A stretch of DNA of 20,634 nt from Sivonenia sp049582005 (GTDB taxonomy: Bacteria; Cyanobacteriota; Cyanobacteriia; Gloeobacterales; PMM-0068), in contig JBAUTB010000248.1 in assembly GCA_049582005.1 (NCBI GenBank), forward strand, positions 1 to 20,634, read 5' to 3'. A model generated the notes under the pieces. The model was not told the DNA's origin. It made no database searches and was given only the letters and a program-made list of their open reading frames with translations. A program made the translations under genes and the position numbers. Below, piece after piece: positions 7,486 to 13,720 of the stretch; positions within the stretch are counted from its first letter, which is position 1, and the number at the start of each line of letters is the position of its first letter.

Positions 7486-7971
7486 TTAAGACATTGCGCT
7501 AATGACGTAATCGAAGTAGAAGCCAGCTTCAGCAGCATCATCTCCAGACATCATGCCCATGGCTTGAGCCTTCATGTTTCTGATTCCCTCAACCATACCA
7601 GGGAGAGGGGTCTCTAGAAGACGATACATTTCCTTAGCTCCGATAATTCCAATTTCGTCAATTGGTGCAGTATCTCCAGCAAGTACGCCATAGGCAATCA
7701 GGCGAAGGAAAGAATCCATGTCACGCAGGCATTTAGCAGTTTTTACTTCCCCGAAGGCATTGCCACCGGGAGAAACGAGATCAGGTCGCTTCTGGAACAA
7801 CTGATCTCCGGCTGCTCTGACAATCTTTTGGGCATTCTCGGCCAGTGCACGTGCTACGCGCACGCGACGCTCTCCAGATTGTAGATAGGTACGGATTACA
7901 TCCAATTCTCCAGGACTCAGGTAGCGGGCTTCAGCATCCGCGTTCAGGACAGCTTTAGTGATAGCACTCAT
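7486..7971 (-). CDS. Divergent allophycocyanin alpha-type subunit
   Basis: A 161-residue alpha-type phycobiliprotein. ATG 7971 (MSAITKAVLNAD) aligns with the main ApcA, and AGGAG lies 12 bases upstream, a little far. Bilin Cys81 is kept in AKCLRDMDSFLRL. Compared with the ApcA at 11730-12218, the residues around the chromophore differ: Y73F, T80K next to the cysteine, Y87S and Y88F. The motifs AYGVLAGD and PLPGMVEGI are shared with both ApcA and ApcD, so a minor alpha subunit with shifted absorption is one possibility. It probably starts a two-gene operon with the beta gene 60 bases downstream. A divergent control region of 506 bases separates it from the helicase gene. Confidence 0.9.
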   Translation of the reverse strand: MSAITKAVLNADAEARYLSPGELDVIRTYLQSGERRVRVARALAENAQKIVRAAGDQLFQKRPDLVSPGGNAFGEVKTAKCLRDMDSFLRLIAYGVLAGDTAPIDEIGIIGAKEMYRLLETPLPGMVEGIRNMKAQAMGMMSGDDAAEAGFYFDYVISAMS

Positions 7972-8477
7972 AATTTGTGGGGACTCCTGACTGAAAAACG
8001 TCAACTTTCTGGCGCACACGTGATAACACAGAATGACGCCATGTGGGGTCTACTTCGAATCGTTCTATTTAAAGAACAACTTAAGTTTTCCTCTAACTCT
8101 GATAACACTGCCCCTCCCCAAAGTCAACGTAGGTCTTACATTCCTATCAGGGCTTAATCCTGACAAAAAGGAGTTCCTGTTATGCGCCACTTTGTCAGGG
8201 CATTGTCACTGTTATTATCTCAGGGTATATGACCGAGCCAGACTCTTCTAGGATAGAGGCTTTCAAGGTTTATACCTTTGTTTTTTTTAAGAGGAACAGG
8301 AACGTATAAGTGCGAAACTTGCTTGTTACGTTTTATAACAAAGAGGCCCTGACGTACATATCTCTTTAAAAAGGGAACATCTAACATTCAGAGAATTACT
8401 AAAGAACAAGTGGTTAAGCTTTATTCCCCAATAACCTTTATTCATTGCATGATGAATAAAGATATATAAGCGATTCT
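7972..8477. promoter_or_regulatory. Divergent control region between alpha paralogue and helicase
   Basis: No gene is seen. Repeated TGATAACAC occurs at 8021-8029 and 8100-8108, 79 bases apart on the same strand. CCTGACAAA (8159-8167) and TTTGTCAGG (8191-8199) form a perfect 9-bp inverted repeat with a 23-base loop. T8282-T8288 is an uninterrupted T run. Promoters for both flanking genes must lie here, but no pair of boxes stands out. Confidence 0.4.
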
Positions 8478-10415
8478 GTGTCATTTTCTGCAGATTCCCA
8501 GCCGGTCCTATCTCTGGATCAGGCCTTCGCCAAAATAGCCACGGCTCTGGCAGGATACGAGGTCCGGGCCGCTCAATTGGAAATGGCTCGGGCCATCCAC
8601 CGGGGCTTTGCAGAAAAGATGCCCGTGGTCGTAGAAGCAGGAACAGGCACGGGGAAAAGTTTTGCGGCTTTGGTCCCTGCCGTCCTCACCGGCAAGCGGG
8701 TTGTCATCTCTACGGCGACCATTGCTCTTCAGGAACAGTATCTCCACAAAGACATTCCTCTCTTACAAAAAGCCCTAGGCATTCCTTTTACCGCCCAATT
8801 GGTGAAAGGCCGCAGTCATTACCTTTCCAAACGTCGTTGGGATGAATATCTCTTGGCACAAGCGGCCCCAAAGGCATTTAGGACTTGGGCAGAGACTTCT
8901 ATAGAGGGTGATTGGTCTGAGCTCAAGGCCCAACCCTCTCCCGAACTATGGGATGAAGTCCGCTCCGATGGCGATGATTGCCTGCGGGAACGCTGCCCTC
9001 ACTTTGATAGCTGTTTTTATTTTCAGTCCCGTCGTAATCTGGCCCAAACTCAGATATTAGTGACGAATCATGCCCTGCTCTTGATGGATTGGGCTACAAG
9101 CCGCCAGTTGCTCCCCCCCTATGACTTTTTGGTAGTGGATGAAGCCCATCAGTTTGCTGAATATGCCACTCGAACCCTAACCCTGGAATTTAGCAACTTC
9201 GGACTTAGAAGGACCTTAAAGCGGATACGCAAACAATTTGCACCAGTAGAGATCTCTAGATTAGAGGTTGAGCAAATAGCAAACCAAGTCTTTGCGTGTG
9301 TGTTAGAAAACCCCAATGACCGCATCATGGACCCGGAGCGGTTGGACCTGGCGCATTTGCACCAAAAAGTTACGGTCCTTCAAAAAAATCTCCTGAGCCT
9401 CAACCTTAAAGAAAAAGAGCAAGACCCACTGAAGACCGAAAAGAATTTAGAAGGGGCTGTTTCTTTGATGCGTCGAGACCGCTTGGCGGATATCCTTGCC
9501 GGCTATCTAGGACATCTCCATTTATTGATGAATCCCTCCCCAGAATGGGTGAGTTGGCAACAAACGGAAGCCCAGCGAACCGGAACCAAAGCAGCCTTTT
9601 TAAGTGCACCCTTAGATCTGGCGGCTCAACTACAAAGTTGGTTCTTTTCCGAAGATAGTCCAACCAGCGTTTGGACTTCTGCCACCTTAACGACCGGAGG
9701 GAGCGACCCATTTGCCTATTTCCGAGCCCAGATAGGTTTGGAAACCCAAAAGGCTTTAGAACTCAAATTCAGCAGTCCCTTTAACTTCAAAGAGCAAGCC
9801 TTACTTTATTTACCGCGCCATCTCCCAGACCCCAATCAAGCTTCGTTCAACGAACAGGTTGCCCTAGAAGTAGAGAAGTTGGTCAATCTTTCTCAAGGCA
9901 GGGCTTTTGTTTTATTCACTTCCATGGGGGCCATGCTTCAGTGCTACGAAGCTCTGGCTGATAAACTTCCCTGGCCCAACAAACATCAAAAACAAATGCC
10001 CAAACGCCAACTTTTAGAATGGTTCCACGCTACGCCAAATCCCGTTCTTTTTGCCACCAGTAGTTTTTGGGAAGGGGTTTCCGTGGATGGTCCTCAGCTC
10101 AGCTTGGTGATTATTGACCGGATTCCCTTTCAATCTCCCGGCGATCCTGTATACGATGCTCGTTGTGAACAACTCAAGAAGGGTGGGGATACTTGGGGGT
10201 GGTTCACCGCCCTGGCACTACCCTACGCAGCATTACGTCTAAAACAGGGATTTGGCAGACTGATTCGTTCTCATCAAGACCGAGGAGTAGTCGCTATTCT
10301 GGACCCACGAATGACCCGCAAAGGCTATGGAAAAATCCTCAGCCAGAGTCTGCCGGCACTCAAAATTATTCATAGCTTAGACCCAGCAGTGCTGAAGCCT
10401 TACTTAAGTGAATAG
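8478..10415 (+). CDS. dinG: DinG/XPD-type ATP-dependent DNA helicase
   Basis: A 645-residue superfamily 2 helicase of the DinG/YoaA/XPD group, which unwinds DNA 5'-3' at forks, R-loops and damaged sites. Motifs in order: Walker A AGTGTGKS (54-61), motif Ia STATIALQEQ, DEAH (221-224), SATL (401-404), SSFWEGVSVDG (528-538) and QGFGRLIRS (590-598). The Fe-S domain keeps three cysteines, Cys168, Cys173 and Cys179 (CX4CX5C in DCLRERCPHFDSC), with spacing as in E. coli DinG. The first expected cysteine, after the KGRS.YL motif, is Ser117. The start is GTG 8478; an in-frame stop at 8457 rules out a longer form, and no clear ribosome site is present. It points away from the second apc pair and toward apcC. 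Confidence 0.9.
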   Translation: MSFSADSQPVLSLDQAFAKIATALAGYEVRAAQLEMARAIHRGFAEKMPVVVEAGTGTGKSFAALVPAVLTGKRVVISTATIALQEQYLHKDIPLLQKALGIPFTAQLVKGRSHYLSKRRWDEYLLAQAAPKAFRTWAETSIEGDWSELKAQPSPELWDEVRSDGDDCLRERCPHFDSCFYFQSRRNLAQTQILVTNHALLLMDWATSRQLLPPYDFLVVDEAHQFAEYATRTLTLEFSNFGLRRTLKRIRKQFAPVEISRLEVEQIANQVFACVLENPNDRIMDPERLDLAHLHQKVTVLQKNLLSLNLKEKEQDPLKTEKNLEGAVSLMRRDRLADILAGYLGHLHLLMNPSPEWVSWQQTEAQRTGTKAAFLSAPLDLAAQLQSWFFSEDSPTSVWTSATLTTGGSDPFAYFRAQIGLETQKALELKFSSPFNFKEQALLYLPRHLPDPNQASFNEQVALEVEKLVNLSQGRAFVLFTSMGAMLQCYEALADKLPWPNKHQKQMPKRQLLEWFHATPNPVLFATSSFWEGVSVDGPQLSLVIIDRIPFQSPGDPVYDARCEQLKKGGDTWGWFTALALPYAALRLKQGFGRLIRSHQDRGVVAILDPRMTRKGYGKILSQSLPALKIIHSLDPAVLKPYLSE

Positions 10416-10593
10416 TACGCGTGATAAAGCCACCCTCAAAGCAACGCTATGGGGCACTTAAAAAATGGGGGATTCTGGTATGCTAGTTCAAGCAATAGGG
10501 CCTAGAAGATAAACTGGGTATCACAGTTAGGACGAAAAAACAGAATCAGATGCCTGTGGATACCTTGATTCATTTACTGGTGGAATAAACAAA

Positions 10594-10614
10594 AACCGGG
10601 TGTAGCACCCGGTT
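10594..10614 (-). terminator. Intrinsic terminator of the apc operon
   Basis: AACCGGGTG (10594-10602) pairs perfectly with CACCCGGTT (10606-10614) around a 3-base loop. On the minus strand the stem is followed by TTT and then GTTT. It lies 7 bases after the apcC stop codon. Read on the plus strand, it could also stop the convergent helicase transcript. Confidence 0.88.
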
Positions 10615-10620
10615 CTATTA

Positions 10621-10830
10621 CTAAACTCCAACGCCCGTATTTTGTCCAGGACGCCCAGCATACAGCTCTACCTTGAGGATTCTTCCTCCTTGGCGGTGAA
10701 TGCGCTGCATTTCTGGATACATACGGCCATATTCCACTAATTTTGTGAAATAGGTATTTTGCAGTTCACGTCCTGTGCGGACTCTTGCTTTAGAGGGCAC
10801 ACAGGCAGTTAGTTTAAATAAGCGACTCAT
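10621..10830 (-). CDS. apcC: Allophycocyanin core linker ApcC
   Basis: A 69-residue protein with one CpcD/ApcC-type linker domain. MSRLFKLTACVPSKARVRT is the classical ApcC N-terminus, followed by GRELQNTYFTKLV and GGRILKVELYAGRPGQNTG. ApcC (about 67 residues in other species) caps the ends of core cylinders and tunes the adjacent alpha/beta trimers. GGAG lies about 10 bases before the ATG. It is the last gene of the apcE-linker-apcA-apcB-apcC series, 91 bases downstream of a shorter paralogue and directly before the terminator. Confidence 0.95.
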   Translation of the reverse strand: MSRLFKLTACVPSKARVRTGRELQNTYFTKLVEYGRMYPEMQRIHRQGGRILKVELYAGRPGQNTGVGV

Positions 10831-10921
10831 GGCACCTAACTCCGTCGATAGATCAACAAATAAATCTAGCTAAAATTACAGCCCCTCAGTTAGCTTAAGA
10901 CACATCTACTGGAGCGCTGTC

Positions 10922-11101
10922 TTAACTACCCATGACCTCTACTTTCAGGATAGTCCCACCTTGGCGGCCAATGCGGGTCATCTCTGGAGTCCATTGGTCA
11001 TAGCTGACTTTTTTCGTGAAATATACATTTTGAATTTCACGACCTCTATCCACTCCTGTGCGGCGCGGCATGATGGCTGTGATACGCACTTGGCGGCTCA
11101 T
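10922..11101 (-). CDS. Second ApcC-type small linker (59 residues)
   Basis: This gene is shorter than the listed open frames. It reads MSRQVRITAIMPRR..., then GREIQNVYFTKKVSYDQW and IGRQGGTILKVEVMGS. The GRE.QN.YFTK and GG.ILKVE motifs match the ApcC at 10621-10830 and define a CpcD/ApcC-type linker domain. It lacks the ACVPS motif and the C-terminal GRPGQNTG tail of ApcC. GGAG stands 8 bases before the ATG. It sits between apcB and apcC in the operon, beyond a large hairpin. It may cap a different face of the core or a different set of cylinders. It could also cap phycocyanin rods, but its place in the apc operon argues for the core. Confidence 0.88.
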   Translation of the reverse strand: MSRQVRITAIMPRRTGVDRGREIQNVYFTKKVSYDQWTPEMTRIGRQGGTILKVEVMGS

Positions 11102-11153
11102 GGGGTTCTCCTAGGTCTGCAAAAGCAGTTGGTTAAAGGTACACATCTGTAGT

Positions 11154-11187
11154 TCTCAGTGATTAGCCTAAAAGCTAACCACTGAGA
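11154..11187 (-). other. Large hairpin between apcB and the ApcC-type gene
   Basis: TCTCAGTGATTAGC (11154-11167) and GCTAACCACTGAGA (11174-11187) pair over 14 bp with a 6-base loop. On the minus-strand RNA the only imperfect pair is a G-U wobble. No T tract follows, so it is unlikely to be a plain terminator. In other cyanobacteria, hairpins after apcB or cpcA stabilise the abundant alpha/beta message relative to the linker genes. That is a reasonable role here. Confidence 0.7.
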
Positions 11188-11201
11188 GCTGAAACAGATT
11201 T

Positions 11202-11690
11202 TTAGCCCAACCCAGAGGACAGGTAGTCGAAGTAGACGCCCATCTCTTTACCGGCATCAGGACCAACCAAGCTAGCTACTACTTCCTTGAGGGATTGAAT
11301 CCCTTTCACAGAAGAAGCAATAGGCACTCCTAAGGAGTTGTAGGTTTCCTTAAGGCCATTCAACACACGCTCGTCGAGGATGGAGGGGTCTCCAGCCAAC
11401 ATGGCGTAGGTAGCATAGCGCAGGAAGTAGTCTTGGTCGCGGATGCAGGCAGCATAGCGACGGGTGGTGTATGCATTTCCACCGGGACGGACGAGGTCAG
11501 GCTGCTCACCGAACAATTTGCCCACCGACTCCTTGATGATGGAGGAAGCATTGGCAGAGATGGTCGCAGCGGCACGGACGCGAAGCTCACCGGTAGCGAA
11601 GTAGGACTTCAGCTTATCGATGGCACTGGTGTCCAGGTATTTGCCCTGGACGTCATAGGTATTGATTACAGAAGTTACTGCATCTTGCAT
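11202..11690 (-). CDS. apcB: Allophycocyanin beta subunit ApcB
   Basis: A 162-residue beta subunit that binds one phycocyanobilin and forms the alpha/beta trimers of core cylinders. MQDAVTSVINTYDVQGKYLD is the standard ApcB start. Bilin Cys82 lies in RYAACIRDQDYFLRYATYAM, and Asn72, which is methylated in this family, lies in PGGNAYTTRRY. The remainder (AGDPSILDERVLNGLKETYN and GPDAGKEMGVYFDYLSSGL) is almost invariant across cyanobacteria. GGGAG lies 10 bases before the ATG. It follows apcA by 39 bases in the usual order and is followed by a stabilising-type hairpin. Confidence 0.97.
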   Translation of the reverse strand: MQDAVTSVINTYDVQGKYLDTSAIDKLKSYFATGELRVRAAATISANASSIIKESVGKLFGEQPDLVRPGGNAYTTRRYAACIRDQDYFLRYATYAMLAGDPSILDERVLNGLKETYNSLGVPIASSVKGIQSLKEVVASLVGPDAGKEMGVYFDYLSSGLG

Positions 11691-11729
11691 AATTTAAAAC
11701 TCCCAAGTGGTTCTCGTTATATAGGAGGG

Positions 11730-12218
11730 CTAGGAGCCCAAAGCACCAGCCAAGTAGTCGAAGTAGTAGCCAGCTTCAGCGGCATCTTCACCAGATAGAA
11801 GACCGGTAGCCACTTGCTTCATCGAACGGATAGACTCAGCCATACCAGGCAGAGGCACTTCCAAGGAACGATACATTTCCTTAGCTCCGATAACCCCAAT
11901 TTCTTCGATAGGGGTCACATCACCAGCAGCAATTCCGAAGGTGATCAGACGAAGGTAGTAGTCCAAGTCACGAAGACAGGTAGCGGTCCTCTCAGAGCCA
12001 TAAGCATTCCCGCCGGGGGAAACGAGATCAGGGCGCTTCTGAAAGAGTTGGTCTCCACCTTGTTTAACGATACGCTCACGGGCTTCAGTCAGGGTCTGTG
12101 CAATGCGAAGACGGCGCTCACCACCAGAGGTGAAAGAACGGATCCGGTCGAGTTCGCCGGGGCTCAGGTAGCGGGCTTCGGCATCAGCATTGACGATCGC
12201 TTTAGTAACGACGCTCAT
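11730..12218 (-). CDS. apcA: Allophycocyanin alpha subunit ApcA
   Basis: A 162-residue alpha subunit, partner of ApcB. MSVVTKAIVNADAEARYLSP is the canonical N-terminus. Bilin Cys81 sits in TATCLRDLDYYLRLITFG, with the Tyr87-Tyr88 pair intact. AGDVTPIEEIGVIGAKEMY and SGEDAAEAGYYFDYL complete the family signature. AGGAGG is placed 9 bases before the ATG. A possible 61-residue open frame upstream overlaps the start by 17 bases. The position after apcE and the second linker differs from species in which apcE stands immediately before apcA. Confidence 0.97.
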   Translation of the reverse strand: MSVVTKAIVNADAEARYLSPGELDRIRSFTSGGERRLRIAQTLTEARERIVKQGGDQLFQKRPDLVSPGGNAYGSERTATCLRDLDYYLRLITFGIAAGDVTPIEEIGVIGAKEMYRSLEVPLPGMAESIRSMKQVATGLLSGEDAAEAGYYFDYLAGALGS

Positions 12219-12387
12219 CTAATGAGTTCCTCCTGGTCAATAGTGTTTTTTGAACTGCTGGAATAAGTCGAGTCGAATGGGTCAAGCCTTCCAGCATTGC
12301 CTGACCCAGTTTTCTGTCACCCACTGCGGCTGCGCTCCCTTCCGGGAGTGAGAACAGCGAGTCCATAGCGGTACATCCTGCCTTCAT
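12202..12387 (-). CDS. Possible 61-residue open frame bridging the linker gene and apcA
   Basis: The ATG overlaps the TGA of the two-repeat linker (ATGA), and the frame (MKAGCTAMDSLFSLPEG... to NSLDERRY) ends 17 bases inside apcA. I recognise no family, and no ribosome site precedes it. Stop-start overlaps are typical of coupled genes, but a chance open frame in an untranslated leader is about as likely. The region also holds CTCCC/GGGAG, a 5-bp hairpin (around 12336-12349). Confidence 0.25.
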   Translation of the reverse strand: MKAGCTAMDSLFSLPEGSAAAVGDRKLGQAMLEGLTHSTRLIPAVQKTLLTRRNSLDERRY

Positions 12388-13712
12388 AGGTTGCCGTAGG
12401 CAGGGACAGTGTTTTTGTGATATTGCTCACGCACCTGGGTAAACGTCCCTGCGTAGGCGCGAGAGGGTTGATCCACAGTGCCTACATAGCGCTCAGCCCG
12501 GAGGGTACTATAGGGCACCGTGTTGTCCCCAAAGTTTTTTCCGTATTCGGCACTATTCAGCAGTTCATCAACCGCGGCTTTCAGACCACGCTGCCCCAAG
12601 GTTTGGGTATGTTGAGCCAGTTCTTGGGTGGATGCAGGACGACGGCCTAAGAAGTGCTTGAAATTAAATTCTGCCAACTTAGCGTTATCCCATTTACCCA
12701 AATAGGTCCTGAGATAGAAATCGGAGTGGCCTAAGGCTCGAATAAATTCTCGTACCGTGATATCCCCATTTCGCAAGCGCGATTCAGGTTCACTTAGGCG
12801 AGGAGCTTCTCCTAGGTCTTTTTCCCAAACTTGCTTATAGGCAGCCCGCAGAACCAATTCCACCTTAGTGTTTTCACCCAAAGAGTAAATTCTAGGCGCA
12901 TCTAACTGAGGACGAGCAGGCTGGACGCGATCCCCAACTCCTTGGTCTCCGGTACTCAAACCCCAACCTTTGGCCCCAAAGCTCGGAAAGTTCAGGGTTG
13001 AATTTTGGAAGGTCTGTTGACTGAACACCTGGATACTTCCGGCATAGGCTCTAGCGTTGTAGCCATTAGCGGGATCGGAAGTGTAGCGAGGATAGGGAAC
13101 TACATCCTCACCGAAAACAGCAATGTATTCAGGACTGTTGACCATCGCATCTACGGTAGCTTTTAAGCCCTGCTTAGCCAGCAAATCGTGGTAGGTACTA
13201 AGCTCAATCTGGTCCTTCGGTGCTCGTCCCAAGAGGTGCTTGAACAGATACTCCACCACTTTTGTGTTGGGGAAGCGCCTAAAGAACTGAGCGATATAGA
13301 CGTTAGAGGTGGCTACTTCCCGTACAAACTCGCGAACGGATATATCCCCAACCTTGACTCGGGACTCCGGTTCATTCAGGCGGGCTCCATCAGGCAACGC
13401 TCGCTCCAGCACTTGACGATAGATCGCTTGGATGATCGCTTCCCTCTCGGCCTTGGGCTGCTGCAAACTCCAGCGATAAATCCGGCCAGGCTGGGATTGC
13501 CCTCCTGCCCGTTTTCCAAAAAGTCCCCCAGGCACGGCTCCAACATTCTTCGACCGCAGCGCAGGCAAATACATGTTCTGGGCTTTTTCAAACGCGTATT
13601 GAGAGACGGCAAGCGCTTTCCAGACAGTCACCCCTTGAGTGTAGTTGCTCAAGGAAGGACGGCTTTCCAGTGGGCGCCGGGGAGTTAGTTTACGTAGAAC
13701 AATAGGCTGCAT
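12384..13712 (-). CDS. apcH: Two-repeat phycobilisome core linker, ApcH-like
   Basis: A 442-residue linker with two PBS-linker (Pfam00427-type) repeats, about 90-210 and 283-403. Each carries the PESR.+.GDI(S/T)VREF and LFKHLLGR / FNFKHFLGR signatures. No phycobilin domain and no CpcD-type cap are present. It starts 8 bases after apcE with AGGGG 5 bases before ATG, so the two should be co-translated. Its two repeats and the joining segment parallel repeats 3 and 4 of ApcE, including RQTFQTKALVVPSF against QQTFQNSTLNFPSF and PIYKL against RIYSL. From memory, ApcH of the thylakoid-free A. panamensis joins two core subdomains, and this protein fits that description. The gene name is an inference; the two-repeat architecture is seen directly. 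A rod-core linker is the alternative. Confidence 0.72.
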   Translation of the reverse strand: MQPIVLRKLTPRRPLESRPSLSNYTQGVTVWKALAVSQYAFEKAQNMYLPALRSKNVGAVPGGLFGKRAGGQSQPGRIYRWSLQQPKAEREAIIQAIYRQVLERALPDGARLNEPESRVKVGDISVREFVREVATSNVYIAQFFRRFPNTKVVEYLFKHLLGRAPKDQIELSTYHDLLAKQGLKATVDAMVNSPEYIAVFGEDVVPYPRYTSDPANGYNARAYAGSIQVFSQQTFQNSTLNFPSFGAKGWGLSTGDQGVGDRVQPARPQLDAPRIYSLGENTKVELVLRAAYKQVWEKDLGEAPRLSEPESRLRNGDITVREFIRALGHSDFYLRTYLGKWDNAKLAEFNFKHFLGRRPASTQELAQHTQTLGQRGLKAAVDELLNSAEYGKNFGDNTVPYSTLRAERYVGTVDQPSRAYAGTFTQVREQYHKNTVPAYGNL

Positions 13713-13720
13713 AAGAACCC

